The notes beneath the pieces are model-generated. The model ran no database searches. It was given only the letters and a program-made list of their open reading frames with translations, and had not been told where the DNA came from. A stretch of DNA of 64,000 nt. Source: Prevotella sp. (lineage in GTDB: Bacteria; Bacteroidota; Bacteroidia; Bacteroidales; Bacteroidaceae). The stretch covers positions 1 to 64,000 of the forward strand of contig JAFPVC010000022.1 in assembly GCA_017413085.1 (NCBI GenBank), read 5' to 3'. How positions within the stretch are numbered: the first letter of the stretch is position 1; each line of letters starts with the position of its first letter. Both the position numbers and the translations under genes were made by a program. Positions 51,412 through 61,271 of the stretch are shown piece after piece.

Positions 51412-53041
51412 TACTCTTGATTACCGTGGCAGAGGCTCCAGTACTGCCAGTATGCTGCAAATGGAATCCACGGAAACCGTTAGGATGAGTCATCTGCGCC
51501 GTGAGGCACTGGCTCTTGCCACCCTGACAGACCTCTGCCATGATAGAACCATCGTTTTCACTTAGTTTCACCACACAGCCGCGCTTAAACAAGTCACAAC
51601 GTTCTGACTGTGAAATGTGCGTAATATCACCATGCTGGTACTCTACGAGACAGACCTCAACGGCATGGTCGTAATCTGGCGTGCGTATAAAGCGCACTCC
51701 ATAGCCTGTTAGTGTAAACGTATCAAAACAGATACAGATGTCAAGATACTGCCCTGTGGCAGAACCGAACCCCTGACCCGGTGCCTTACACGGGTCAAGT
51801 ACGACGGTTGCCTCACGTGTCCCCCACCCGTCTTTAGCCGTATACATCAATCGTGCGCCTTTCTGCAACTGCACCAAGCCCCATGAACCTTCCGCACCGT
51901 CCACTCCCTCAGCATAGCCCCATGCTGCTTTAGTGACATCTGGCTGCCAAGGGTATTCGGCAGTGTCTTTGGGCTTGTGGCAGTCTATTGTCCACCTGCC
52001 CGTCACGATGTCTGGCTGCGGTTGCAAAGGAAGTGCAGGCAGAAGCACCGGCAACGGTTCCGTTGGCGTAGGCACGTCAAGTGGTTGTCCGTTAAGCATA
52101 CAGTCGGTCATCTTACACATGTGACGTGGTTCTGGACGCTTACTCCACTCTATCTTTAGCATGGGGTCGTCACTGGTCCATCTACACCGCTCCATCGTCA
52201 CGGGTCCACTCTGCTTGGTGAGATACTGCGTGCCGTGGGTCAGCGTGTGTATGTCGCAGTCATAGAACTTTGCGCCAACCTGTTCGTCGGTTGTGTAAAA
52301 CGGTTTGCTTGAAAAGAGCGTAAAGCGGCAGCGGTTATATATGCCTGTACCGCAGAGTGCATCGTCTGTACACTCGAAATAGCAGTCATTAAATTCCGTA
52401 TACATTGCGCCCACGAACGGACACAGATTCAGACGCGATATAAAACGGCAGCGACTGAAACGAAAGTCATCACCCTGACAGATGGCTATCTGTGCCTGCA
52501 CTATGGCATCTTTGCGCCTTGCACGGTTTCTGCGCGAATCACGCGGGTATACAAGGTCTACATTGCAGTAGTTGCCAAAGGTCACGTTCTCTGCCTTGAC
52601 ACGCGAGCCCACCCAGTGAAACATGGTATAGTTGCCGTCGGCTCCCTGCGTCTGTCCACGGTTTACGGCAAGCACTACGTCTTCTGGATTGTCAGACAAG
52701 CCAATAAGCGCAACGTCAGACAAGTGTACCTCCATTGCGAATGGCACAGTACCGCTCACAGGCCGCCTGACCGAAGGATCATCCGGATTATCGAGCCAGT
52801 AGACTGACGGTTCTATATATATGCAGACGGTCTGGCCGTTGCGTTCCTGATGTTCTGCGAAACGCAATGCTTCATTGACATGACGGAATGTAAAACGCCG
52901 TTTGTCTGTCTTCATTCTGTCGTTTACATACAGTGCCCCAGGGCCTGACTGTAATTGTTCACCTTTGTACTTGAAGCGTGTCTGTGCCGTTGCAGCCAAT
53001 GCAACAAGCATCATAAGGAATGGTAGTGTTTTGCGTAACAT
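51398..53041 (-). CDS. Secreted beta-helix protein, probable pectin-related
   Basis: A 547-residue exported protein (signal MLRKTLPFLMMLVALAATAQ). Residues about 45-330 form a right-handed parallel beta-helix of pectin methylesterase-like layout (RRFTFRHVNEALRFAEHQER, VCIYIEPSVYWLDNP, NVTFGNYCNVDLVYP). Residues about 345-545 form a jelly-roll/LamG-like domain. The usual CE8 catalytic QD...D...R pattern could not be confirmed, so activity is open. It lies beside the pectin operon and has a long 5' UTR with repeat element Q. Confidence 0.7.
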   Translation of the reverse strand: MLRKTLPFLMMLVALAATAQTRFKYKGEQLQSGPGALYVNDRMKTDKRRFTFRHVNEALRFAEHQERNGQTVCIYIEPSVYWLDNPDDPSVRRPVSGTVPFAMEVHLSDVALIGLSDNPEDVVLAVNRGQTQGADGNYTMFHWVGSRVKAENVTFGNYCNVDLVYPRDSRRNRARRKDAIVQAQIAICQGDDFRFSRCRFISRLNLCPFVGAMYTEFNDCYFECTDDALCGTGIYNRCRFTLFSSKPFYTTDEQVGAKFYDCDIHTLTHGTQYLTKQSGPVTMERCRWTSDDPMLKIEWSKRPEPRHMCKMTDCMLNGQPLDVPTPTEPLPVLLPALPLQPQPDIVTGRWTIDCHKPKDTAEYPWQPDVTKAAWGYAEGVDGAEGSWGLVQLQKGARLMYTAKDGWGTREATVVLDPCKAPGQGFGSATGQYLDICICFDTFTLTGYGVRFIRTPDYDHAVEVCLVEYQHGDITHISQSERCDLFKRGCVVKLSENDGSIMAEVCQGGKSQCLTAQMTHPNGFRGFHLQHTGSTGASATVIKSISLK

Positions 53042-53058
53042 ATCGTTTAAGTTTAACG

Positions 53059-53255
53059 TCAGTTCGATGAAATCATATTAATGACATTTGTCCACTGTAA
53101 GACACGACGGTCATTTTTTCTTTTTACCTTAATGCCGTCAATTTCATTCGTTAACACCATTAATACTTTACCCTATGGTTATTAATGACATTAAAGGTCT
53201 ATATTAATTAACGACATTAACGATAATAAATATTCATTTCGTCGAGTTCACATTA
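53059..53255. repeat. TTAATGACATTAA-type repeat, copy Q, with terminal inverted repeats
   Basis: Bounded by GTTCGATGAAAT (53062-53073) and the near-complement ATTTCGTCGAGTTC (53236-53249); the interior has several TTAATGNCATTAA and GTTAACACCATTAA blocks. About 100 bp matches copy P at 655-770. It sits in the predicted 5' UTR of the beta-helix gene. Confidence 0.6.
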
Positions 53256-53263
53256 TTTAGATG

Positions 53264-53295
53264 CAAAGTTACACAAATTTTCTAAAACTGCCAAA
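53264..53295 (-). promoter_or_regulatory. Promoter of the beta-helix gene
   Basis: Minus-strand TTTG (53292-53295), 20-bp spacer, TAACTTTG (53264-53271), 223 bp before the start codon. Confidence 0.7.
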
Positions 53296-53373
53296 TCTAT
53301 TCTGCAAATCATATTATGGAAACGAATTACCCTATTTTATCATGATTTAGTCCACAAATTTACACCTTTCGAT

Positions 53374-53844
53374 GTGGTAGAGCAAATGCCCCAGTTCCCT
53401 GGAGGTCAGGCAGCCTTGATGGAGTATCTTACCAAGAATGTGAAATATCCCGAGGAAGCTCACAAGAAGGGTGTTCAAGGACGCGTCATTTCGTCGTTCG
53501 TTGTTGAAGAGGATGGAAGCATTACGAATGCCAATATTGCCAAGAGCGTTGACCCATTGCTCGATGCAGAAGCTCTGCGAGTCGTCAATGCTATGCCAAA
53601 CTGGACACCAGGTATGCAGAGGGGTAAAGCCGTTCGCGTGAAATACGCCCTCCCCTTCACGTTTAAACTTGATGGAAAGAAAACGGTCAAAGCGAGAACA
53701 TACGTCTTAGAGGTCGATGGAAAGATTGTCGACAACTCTGAACTGGACAACATCCCCCCAGAAAATATCGAAAGGATATATATCTTAAAAGACGTGGAAG
53801 GGCAACCCGACAAAATCCGCGTTACCACAAAGAAAAAGGAATAA
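53374..53844 (+). pseudogene. TonB C-terminal domain/plug-like fragment, N-terminally truncated
   Basis: Reads VEQMPQFPGGQAALMEYLTK and NVKYPEEAHKKGVQGRV, the start of a TonB C-terminal domain, then a tail NIERIYILKDVEGQPDKI with RVTTKKKE like the last strands of a plug domain. The frame is open upstream (HKFTPFDV before GTG 53374) but has no ATG, no membrane anchor and no promoter. Intact relatives are fused to an N-terminal membrane or M56 peptidase part. Most likely a 3' remnant; a short protein from GTG 53374 or ATG 53386 is possible. Confidence 0.65.
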
Positions 53845-53897
53845 GCACACTTGGTATCAAAGGGATAGGTTTTTGATGCCTGAGTGCATAAATTACT

Positions 53898-53930
53898 AGG
53901 AATTCCCCCAACGTTTATGGGGGAACTCCT
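53898..53930 (+). terminator. Terminator-like hairpin after the TonB fragment
   Basis: 13-bp stem AGGAATTCCCCCA with one mismatch, 7-base loop, short T-run. Confidence 0.6.
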
Positions 53931-53997
53931 TTCTGAATTAAATATAATCATGATGTATCGATTTCTGCTCCTATTATTATATAGGCGTAAAATTTGT

Positions 53998-54028
53998 TTT
54001 GTTTATTAAAGAAAAATTTGTACCTTTG
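53998..54028 (+). promoter_or_regulatory. Promoter of the HD-domain gene
   Basis: TTTG (53998-54001), 19-bp spacer, TACCTTTG (54021-54028). Confidence 0.75.
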
Positions 54029-54054
54029 TCTCCAAATACTATCTATTACGACTT

Positions 54055-54606
54055 ATGATGCACTACCAAAACATTATTGACCTCTTCTATCCACAGGGAG
54101 AGAATGACGAACTGCGACACATACTGCTCACCCACAGCCGCAGCGTGGCAGAACTGGCCATAAAGATATGTAAGGCACACCCGGAACTGCACGCCGACGA
54201 GGATTTCGTTTATGCCGCAGCCATGCTTCACGACATCGGTATCGTGCGATGCGATGCACCGGGCATACACTGTCACGGTACGGAGCACTACCTGCGCCAC
54301 GGTGTTGTGGGAGCGCAGATGCTACTGGAATACTCGCCAGACCTTGGCGACTATGCCCGTGTGTGCGCCCGCCATACCGGTACCGGATTGACAGAGAAGT
54401 CCATTCGCGAACAGAACCTGCCTTTGCCACCGCAGGACTTGAGGCCAGAGACTATTGAGGAACAAATAATATGCTATGCAGACAAGTTCTTTTCAAAGAC
54501 CCACCTCGACCGTCAGAAGACATACGAGCAGGCGCTGCGCTCGCTCGAAAGGTTTGGCAAGGACGGACTGATGGTGTTCAAGCAGTGGCATGAACTGTTT
54601 GCATAA
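54055..54606 (+). CDS. HD-domain phosphohydrolase
   Basis: A 183-residue HD protein with metal ligands His27 (THSRSVAE), His59-Asp60 (AAAMLHDIG) and a later His/Asp (RHGVVGAQ, YADKFFSK). Close in layout to short uncharacterised HD hydrolases (YqeK- and tRNA/nucleotide-phosphatase-like). Substrate unknown. It converges with GH28, leaving 2 bp. Confidence 0.85.
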   Translation: MMHYQNIIDLFYPQGENDELRHILLTHSRSVAELAIKICKAHPELHADEDFVYAAAMLHDIGIVRCDAPGIHCHGTEHYLRHGVVGAQMLLEYSPDLGDYARVCARHTGTGLTEKSIREQNLPLPPQDLRPETIEEQIICYADKFFSKTHLDRQKTYEQALRSLERFGKDGLMVFKQWHELFA

Positions 54607-54608
54607 AA

Positions 54609-56051
54609 CTATTTTCTTAGATTCTTCACGTTCTCAAAATGGAACATGGGACGTTCATCGGGAAGAACAGTTTCCAGACGAACATCTTCCAAGCTAACAT
54701 TTTCCGCATTACTGATGATAAAGCCCCAGGCCGGCTGTATGCCGTGAGCTGAGGGTTCGGGATAACCGCCTGTACCTTCGTAACGGTTGATGACTGCCTG
54801 CCCTTTGTTGCCGAAGAAGAAGGGGTTGCTACCACGCTGCTCCTTCACATCGTCGAGCGTCAGACCGCCACGAAACTGGACGTACAGATTCTTGATATGC
54901 ACATTGCGTATCGGATTATTTTTTATCCCTGCTATCAGACAACCATAACGGCTGTCTGCATCTGTGACATGGACATTACTGATGCTGATATTCTTCACCT
55001 TTGAAGGATGGAAGCCCTTTGGGGCACGCATGCGGTCGCCCAAGCGTATATAGATAGGTGAATTACAGATATCGTGCATGGTAAGGTCGCTCACACGTAT
55101 GTCTTTCATCTCGGCACCGTCAACAGTCTCAAGGGCGAGTCCGCGACAATGGGTGAACCTGCAGCGACGTATGGTGACATGACGGAAGCCGCCATTTGAC
55201 TCAGTACCGAGTTTTATGCGTCCCGTAGGGCCATCACCGTCGGGAGCCTTCTCCTTAAAAGTGGTGCGCGTGCCGTCATACAGAGTGCCTATATCATATC
55301 CACTAACCTCACAATCCTCTATAAGTACGTGTTCGGTAGGCTTGGGCCATCCCAAGGCATAGGAGCATTTAAGGACAATGGCATCGTCGTTGAAAGTGTT
55401 TACGCGACAGTTTCTGACGACGACATGTTCGCAGCAATCGATATCAAAGCCGTCGCGGTTGGTATCGCACAACACATTTTCTATAAGCAGATGGTCAACA
55501 CCCGTCAGCAGCAGGGCGAAATGGCCACAGCGCAGAAAACTGACGCCGCGTATGACCACGTTTTTGCAATCGCGTAGAGCCACGGCCTTGTTGGCAACCA
55601 CAGGCTTTATGTTCTTTCGTTTCGAGCCACTCCTCGTGAGCACGTCAGTGCCGTCAATCAATCCCTCGCCCTCGATGGTGACATCATGAAGGTTCTCTCC
55701 CCATATAAGTGAGTTATGCCAATGGCTGTGACCATAGTCCTGATACTCATTATCGTTTGGCTCAGCCTCATCATAGCCATCACCGTCAGTCACGGGGGCA
55801 GCCTTAATGACCGCACCCCTCTCTAACCGCAGCGTTATATTACTCTGCAGATGGATGGAGTAGCAAAGGTACGTACCCTCTGTAAGCACTACGATACCAC
55901 TGCCATCCTTGGCCGCCTGTTCTATTGCAGCATTGATGGCAGGAGAGTCGATATGCTTTCCATCACCTTTAGCGCCAAAAGACCTCACGTCAAGTGCAAA
56001 GCCTCTGAACACCATGAAGCACAGTATTAATAATGTAAAAACTCTCTTCAC
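54609..56051 (-). CDS. GH28 polygalacturonase-like pectinase
   Basis: A 480-residue secreted GH28 beta-helix. Starts with FRGFALDVRSFGAKGDG, then NRDGFDID (about 200) and FNDDAIVLK (about 220) carrying the catalytic Asp residues, and GTESNGGFRH. Last gene of the GH105-PL22-GH28 operon; gap to PL22 is 41 bp. Expected to cut homogalacturonan or rhamnogalacturonan. Confidence 0.9.
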   Translation of the reverse strand: MKRVFTLLILCFMVFRGFALDVRSFGAKGDGKHIDSPAINAAIEQAAKDGSGIVVLTEGTYLCYSIHLQSNITLRLERGAVIKAAPVTDGDGYDEAEPNDNEYQDYGHSHWHNSLIWGENLHDVTIEGEGLIDGTDVLTRSGSKRKNIKPVVANKAVALRDCKNVVIRGVSFLRCGHFALLLTGVDHLLIENVLCDTNRDGFDIDCCEHVVVRNCRVNTFNDDAIVLKCSYALGWPKPTEHVLIEDCEVSGYDIGTLYDGTRTTFKEKAPDGDGPTGRIKLGTESNGGFRHVTIRRCRFTHCRGLALETVDGAEMKDIRVSDLTMHDICNSPIYIRLGDRMRAPKGFHPSKVKNISISNVHVTDADSRYGCLIAGIKNNPIRNVHIKNLYVQFRGGLTLDDVKEQRGSNPFFFGNKGQAVINRYEGTGGYPEPSAHGIQPAWGFIISNAENVSLEDVRLETVLPDERPMFHFENVKNLRK

Positions 56052-56092
56052 GAATTTCCTTTTACCTTATTCTTATATTTCTTATCCTTTTT

Positions 56093-57424
56093 TTACTTAT
56101 TGTTGTATCTGTCAATCAAATTCTGTGGCAGACGCACTATACAGATATTCATGGAGCGGCCGTCGTCGCTGAGCATTGCCGACTGAATCTCAATCTCCGT
56201 GCCATCAGGCTTGAACGTAGGATGCACGTGGTCGCGAGCGGTAGTCTTATGGCCTGCAGTCAGCAAGATGCGCTCATTGGTATGACGGTCAATAAGCCAC
56301 AGTTCGCGGGCGAAGTCATCGCCAGCAACCCAGTGTCCATCCTGTGAGCCTGCCACATGCCAGAAGTTGTCACCTTCAACCTGGCCCACCATCGTGAGTT
56401 CACGCGTACGCATGTTAACGACGGCGATACCCGTAGGATACTCCTTAGTGCCAGCAGGTCCCCAATCATTTGAGAAAGCGAAAGACTCAAGGCCCTCAGC
56501 CTCGCCACCCTCTTTGCTGACAGGCCGGTGACCAAGAAGGGCAATGACAAGTTCATCGGCAGTTATCACGGCCTCGTGAGTAACCCAGTCATGCTCCGTC
56601 TCACGGTAGATAGGACGCAAGCCGCTGCCGTCAGCATTGACAATCCATGTGCGCTGTGGTGCCTTACCACCCGTCTCCCAACAGAATATCACTTCACCCG
56701 GATGCCACGGATTACCCTGTATATGTCCTACCTTAAAGTGGACAGCCACGACAGGCTCCGCCTTGCCAGTAGCCAGGTCCATCTTGCCTATGCCACCAGG
56801 TCCTGCACCCATATTACGCGGACCAAAGTTCGGGGCAACAGGCTCCTTTATCGGCATGGTAGCAGCATACTCTTTGTCAAGTCGGAAATAGACAAACTCC
56901 TCGCTGCCATCAAGCGCCATGTCGCCCTCGCTACACATATCAGCAGGTATGGTGCCGCAGATGCGTTCATAGGCCTTCTTCTTCTTCAGCTTGCCAGCCT
57001 CACTGTCTGCTAAAAGACGCCCGAGATTTACCTCTACCACCTGCATGCCAGTCAGTTTGCCGGCTTTATCCTTTACGGAACGCATGTGGTAGAGGTTCAT
57101 AGACTTTCGGGCCACGCAGAGCATACCGGTGAAACCGCCTTCGGTCACTTGCACAATGTCGCCCGTCTCCTCGTTTACTGCCATCGCCTCGCCCTTGACA
57201 CGGTCGCTGCGGAATATCACCCACTTGCCGTCAGACGTCCACTGGTTATGCGTCTGATATATCTTAGAATCGCCCGTGCCGCTCTTGGAGGTCAGAAACA
57301 CCAACTCAACACCGGTTTTCGGGTCCTTCATTACTTTGCGCTCAGAAGGAAAACGCTTTCCCATCTGAGCCATCAGCGATGTTGTGAGCATCACCGCAAG
57401 ACAAATGATTAATACTCTCTTCAT
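56093..57424 (-). CDS. PL22 oligogalacturonate lyase
   Basis: A 443-residue beta-propeller enzyme with a signal peptide (MKRVLIICLAVMLTTSLMAQ, supporting ATG 57424). DPKTGVELVFLTSKSG, the QTHNQWTSDGKWVIFRSDR block and conserved His residues HDWVTHE and HVHPTFKPDG match PL22. It splits unsaturated digalacturonate into 5-keto-4-deoxyuronate units. The signal peptide is notable, since many PL22 enzymes are cytoplasmic. Confidence 0.9.
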   Translation of the reverse strand: MKRVLIICLAVMLTTSLMAQMGKRFPSERKVMKDPKTGVELVFLTSKSGTGDSKIYQTHNQWTSDGKWVIFRSDRVKGEAMAVNEETGDIVQVTEGGFTGMLCVARKSMNLYHMRSVKDKAGKLTGMQVVEVNLGRLLADSEAGKLKKKKAYERICGTIPADMCSEGDMALDGSEEFVYFRLDKEYAATMPIKEPVAPNFGPRNMGAGPGGIGKMDLATGKAEPVVAVHFKVGHIQGNPWHPGEVIFCWETGGKAPQRTWIVNADGSGLRPIYRETEHDWVTHEAVITADELVIALLGHRPVSKEGGEAEGLESFAFSNDWGPAGTKEYPTGIAVVNMRTRELTMVGQVEGDNFWHVAGSQDGHWVAGDDFARELWLIDRHTNERILLTAGHKTTARDHVHPTFKPDGTEIEIQSAMLSDDGRSMNICIVRLPQNLIDRYNNK

Positions 57425-57437
57425 GTTTGTGTTATTG

Positions 57438-58841
57438 TTAATATCGGATCTTACCGTCGTAATTGAATATCGGCTGATCTGTCTGCACCTCCTCGTCATA
57501 GAAATGGACAGCAGAATCGTTGGACTTCGGATGCTGTTGCTTCAACAATTTCAGAATCTCCGCCCCTGCCCATATAGCAGGACCATAGCCATGTGCCGCC
57601 ATGACATGAACGGGACGGTAAGCATAGAAAGCCGCATCAAATCCCATTCCCGTACCTACACAGACGTTCTCAACCTGTCCTTTATCATTCACTGACGACT
57701 GAACGGCATGCCATCCCAACAGAGCCACAGGACCGAAGGCCTTGGCATCCAGCCATCCCTTGTTGACGGCATGAGCCAGACAGTATGTATATATGGCAGT
57801 GGCAGAACTCTCAAGATATGTATCGTTGCGGTCGAGCAACTGATGCCAGAAGCCATCCTGATGCTGTCTCCTGGCAAGACCAGTGGCATGTTTAGTCAGC
57901 AACTCAAGGATAGCCTGGCGCTGCGGATGATTCTCAGGCAAGACGTCAAGAACCTCGCACATCGTCAATATCGCCCATCCATTAGCACGTCCCCAGAAGA
58001 AGGCGGGATGCGGATTCATACTCTCCACCCATCCGTGGCGGAACAAGCCCTCTTCCTCAACCCACATACGGCTGGCAAACTGCAGCACCTGACGGGCAGC
58101 CTCATCATAATACTGCTGCTGACCAGTAAGCTTACCCATGTAAGCCACGGCAGGAACGCCCATAAACATGTCATCAAGCCATATAGTATTCTTTTGTGGA
58201 CGCAGGCGGGCAAACGTACCGTCAGAAAGACGGTATTCTTTATTTATAATATAGTCAGCATAGTTATCAATAAGCGGGCGCAACGCACCTTTGTCCCCCA
58301 CCCCGCTCAATTCAGCCTTAATCATAGAACAACACACAGCACCTGCATCATCTAACGCATGAGGGTCAATGACACGACGTACATTAGTATCAACAGACTT
58401 ATTCTTGGTGTATATCTTATTGAAACGAGGTGCCATGTCGGCCAACAAACGATGACGCTTTGTAACATAATCCCTATAAGCCACATCACCAGTAGCCTCG
58501 TATGCAGCCAGTACGCCAGAATAAGTAACGCCCCACTCATAGCTTGTCAGTCTGAAACCGCCCTGTTTCAATTGCGTATCAGCAGTGATATCCTTTACCT
58601 GAACCACTTTGCCCGTATTCTTGTCAACAAGCGCCGCTGGCGTCTCAGAATCAATATAACGAAGCACACGGTCAATGGTCTGCTTGACACTCTCAGCCGT
58701 TGGCACGCCATATCCCACACGATATGCCGGCTGCATCAAATGTAATGGAGTATTGTTGTCGTTAACTACCTGTTGAGCCGATGCCTCCTGTAGCACCAAT
58801 GCGAAGCAAAACGCCATCGCAAAAAAACATTTTCTATTCAT
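57438..58841 (-). CDS. GH105 unsaturated glucuronyl/galacturonyl hydrolase
   Basis: A 467-residue (alpha/alpha)6-barrel enzyme with signal peptide. NTPLHLMQPAYRVGYGVPTA, LDDMFMGVPAVAYMG, FFWGRANGWAILTMCEVLDV and ARRQHQDGFWHQLLDRND include the Asp and His residues of the GH105 site. It releases the unsaturated uronate left by pectate/rhamnogalacturonan lyases. First gene of the operon; 13 bp to PL22. The truncated paralogue is at 19077-19660. Confidence 0.92.
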   Translation of the reverse strand: MNRKCFFAMAFCFALVLQEASAQQVVNDNNTPLHLMQPAYRVGYGVPTAESVKQTIDRVLRYIDSETPAALVDKNTGKVVQVKDITADTQLKQGGFRLTSYEWGVTYSGVLAAYEATGDVAYRDYVTKRHRLLADMAPRFNKIYTKNKSVDTNVRRVIDPHALDDAGAVCCSMIKAELSGVGDKGALRPLIDNYADYIINKEYRLSDGTFARLRPQKNTIWLDDMFMGVPAVAYMGKLTGQQQYYDEAARQVLQFASRMWVEEEGLFRHGWVESMNPHPAFFWGRANGWAILTMCEVLDVLPENHPQRQAILELLTKHATGLARRQHQDGFWHQLLDRNDTYLESSATAIYTYCLAHAVNKGWLDAKAFGPVALLGWHAVQSSVNDKGQVENVCVGTGMGFDAAFYAYRPVHVMAAHGYGPAIWAGAEILKLLKQQHPKSNDSAVHFYDEEVQTDQPIFNYDGKIRY

Positions 58842-58924
58842 AGTACTATAAATTTATCAGTTAGTAAAACCGGCTATCCCAAAACATCCTCAATGTTTTA
58901 CGATCGCCATCATCATCCTGGATG

Positions 58925-58932
58925 CAAAGATA
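58925..58932 (-). promoter_or_regulatory. -7 box of the pectin operon
   Basis: TATCTTTG on the minus strand, 84 bp before the GH105 start; no good -33 box. Confidence 0.45.
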
Positions 58933-59119
58933 CGAATTATTTCTAAAATAATGATACAATCTTCATAATATTTCATATTCTGACAGAAAACTGTATGCTG
59001 TTTGACGCTTTTCCATCCGTGACAACCCCTAATCCCACTCACATTATATCATTTTTTTAATAAAAATTTTAGTTTATGAAGAAAAAATATTACCTTTGCA
59101 CTTGTAACACATAGAAACT

Positions 59120-59803
59120 ATGAAAACAACTACCTACAATATCATTACGAGAGGAATAACAGCATTGGTGCTGTGCTTTCTTTGCACACTGTCATGCTAC
59201 TGCAACGATACTATACCACGCCTTGAGGTGAAGCAGCGCAAAGGGAATATGCTGGTGAAACTGCACAACTATACCGACACCACGTCTCTTGTCTGTGTCA
59301 TTCAGGGCAGCGGCAACAATCTGGAAGCTGACTATGACCCTGAGAAGGTTCTCAGGATAAGCGGCACCTTGCTTAGCAGAGGAGCCGCAACGATATCTAT
59401 CCGCACGAAAGAAACCGACGAGGTCATTGCACGGTGCGACACCACCATCAAGTTGGATAATGCCTCGCTTGACCTGCCGGAGGTCACGGTAAAGGGTACA
59501 AAGCGTCCTATCAAATCCGACATATCCCACACCATGGGACTGCCCTCGTTTATGTTTACGGAGGACCATCCTAAACTAAAGATTTTTCTCGACTTTGACA
59601 TGCTGTTGCGCAACATTGGTGTGAAGCGCCACATAGGCGCGTATGGACAACAGCATTTCTTTATGGTTCTCGTAGTAATTGACAGAAATGGAAAAGAACT
59701 TCCTATCCCACCTGTCTCCATATCACCCAGCGACATCAAGCAACTTGATTTCTACCGGACGCAGAGAACCGATCCTGACGTTGTCGTCATACAGCTGAAA
59801 TAA
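59120..59803 (+). CDS. Exported protein of unknown function
   Basis: A 227-residue protein with a signal sequence (to about residue 28). A DLPEVTVKGTKR motif at about 123-134 is a usual lead-in to a TonB-plug-like region in Bacteroidetes, and the C-terminus (SPSDIKQLDFYRTQRTDPDV) could be its degenerate end. No domain assigned. A -7 box TACCTTTG (59091-59098) precedes it. Confidence 0.55.
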   Translation: MKTTTYNIITRGITALVLCFLCTLSCYCNDTIPRLEVKQRKGNMLVKLHNYTDTTSLVCVIQGSGNNLEADYDPEKVLRISGTLLSRGAATISIRTKETDEVIARCDTTIKLDNASLDLPEVTVKGTKRPIKSDISHTMGLPSFMFTEDHPKLKIFLDFDMLLRNIGVKRHIGAYGQQHFFMVLVVIDRNGKELPIPPVSISPSDIKQLDFYRTQRTDPDVVVIQLK

Positions 59804-59811
59804 ATTTGGAT

Positions 59812-60375
59812 TTAGTCAATAATATAGAATCCTGCTTCTGAGGGATGGTCGAGCACCATGCTTTTCGGGTTTTCCTTTGTCAGCAACCACGTTATCCATA
59901 TATCGCCAGCGGCAGCGCCAATGAAGCTAATGCCCCACACGAGCAACAGGAAATCTCCTGTGCACATGGCTGCAATCGCCGGCAGTATGCCTAAGATGAT
60001 GCACGGCATCATGGATCCCAGCATATAGGCACGGACACCCATCGGCTCACTGCAATGACAATAGGGCGTGAGCATTTTCCAGATGACACCGAAACTGATG
60101 CTGCGCCAACCGCTCTTTGCATAGCAGGCCCATGTGATGCCGTGAATCAGTTCATGCAGCACGATGCCTGCAAGCATCCCGATGAAGTAATACAGCAACA
60201 GCCAGGGGTTATGTATAAAGCCTATCGAATGGACTGCCAAGCCCCAAATCATAAAAAACGGCACCGCCAGTACTACGGTTACTACACCCATGACTACAAA
60301 GCCAAAGTTATTTGCCTTCTTCAAGTCGATGGTGACCTTCCTTCCTCTTTCTTCTATTTCAATATTTTCTTCCAT
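59812..60375 (-). CDS. DUF3267 membrane zincin-like protein
   Basis: A 187-residue protein with five hydrophobic segments and an HELIH motif (74-78) inside the third, as in DUF3267 putative zinc metalloproteases. Active-site motif intact; substrate unknown. 34 bp after the alpha/beta hydrolase gene, so probably in one transcript. Confidence 0.8.
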   Translation of the reverse strand: MEENIEIEERGRKVTIDLKKANNFGFVVMGVVTVVLAVPFFMIWGLAVHSIGFIHNPWLLLYYFIGMLAGIVLHELIHGITWACYAKSGWRSISFGVIWKMLTPYCHCSEPMGVRAYMLGSMMPCIILGILPAIAAMCTGDFLLLVWGISFIGAAAGDIWITWLLTKENPKSMVLDHPSEAGFYIID

Positions 60376-60409
60376 CTTTATTAATTTACCTTTACTTAAT
60401 TATTCTCTA

Positions 60410-61006
60410 TCAACGACAATATTCCTCCAGCATCTTCTGCACCAGCGGCACATACCATGCCCGCACCTCTTCTGCTGTCGGAGTGTGACCGCCTGGGAAA
60501 TGGTATGACCGGCTGTAATGCTCCAAGAAGAGCGGTTCAAAGTGCGCCAGCGTGTCTTGTTCACCAAACAATCCCCAGATACAGTCTTTACCGTCTGGAC
60601 AGCTTCTGTCAAACTGTATCTTCTCCAGTTCTGCAAACTCCCCTATCAGTGTTTCGTCAATGACAAAATGCTGCTTGCCATCCTTGCGCGGCGACTTATA
60701 CTGATGCTCGCCGATGCGCTGACTCAGAAACTCCGTCATCTTGAAATATGGATTGCCGAGCAAGGCAGGAAGTCCCACGGCGGGAGCAATCATCTGCGCA
60801 TAGAATGCTCCGCAACTGTTGCCTATCAGCATGTCGGGCCTTTCGCACTCTATCATTTCTCTGATTAAGGCCACTGCCTCATGAGGATGTATCGGCAGGT
60901 CGGGCGCAAGCAGTTCTGCCTGCCCCTCGAAAGCCTCGCGCAGTGCCAATGCCGGCACGCATTGCCCACTGGCAAAGAATCCATGCAGGAATATGATTTT
61001 CTTCAT
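60410..61006 (-). CDS. YqiA/UPF0227-like alpha/beta hydrolase
   Basis: A 198-residue hydrolase: oxyanion segment FLHGFFASG, nucleophile Ser64 in GNSCGA, acid in GEQDTLAH and His in FPGGHTPTAEEV. Similar to YqiA-type esterases with undefined physiological substrates. Confidence 0.85.
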   Translation of the reverse strand: MKKIIFLHGFFASGQCVPALALREAFEGQAELLAPDLPIHPHEAVALIREMIECERPDMLIGNSCGAFYAQMIAPAVGLPALLGNPYFKMTEFLSQRIGEHQYKSPRKDGKQHFVIDETLIGEFAELEKIQFDRSCPDGKDCIWGLFGEQDTLAHFEPLFLEHYSRSYHFPGGHTPTAEEVRAWYVPLVQKMLEEYCR

Positions 61007-61107
61007 AAAATCAGGATTAATAATAGATATTCATAACGTAGCGGATATAAATAAAAGACCCGCCCTGGTTCGCTGTTCTATGGGAAGCGTGGCGGATTCT
61101 GTCGGTG
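61007..61107. other. 5' UTR of the hydrolase-DUF3267 pair
   Basis: Contains a GC-rich stem possibility (GACCCGCCC with GTGGCGGATTC) downstream of the -7 box at 61108. Confidence 0.3.
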
Positions 61108-61115
61108 CAAAGGTA
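61108..61115 (-). promoter_or_regulatory. -7 box of the hydrolase pair
   Basis: TACCTTTG on the minus strand with a weak TTGT at the -33 place. Confidence 0.45.
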
Positions 61116-61271
61116 AGTATTATTTCTGGAACTTACAAGAAAAACACTAAGTTTTTATTAGTTTTTCTCTAAATATACTCCTTTTTGAGGGTTTTATAGA
61201 AGAAAAACAAGTAAAACTTACTCATTACCGAAATCTTTTTGTATTTTTGTATTTTTGCAAATGCAATCCGT

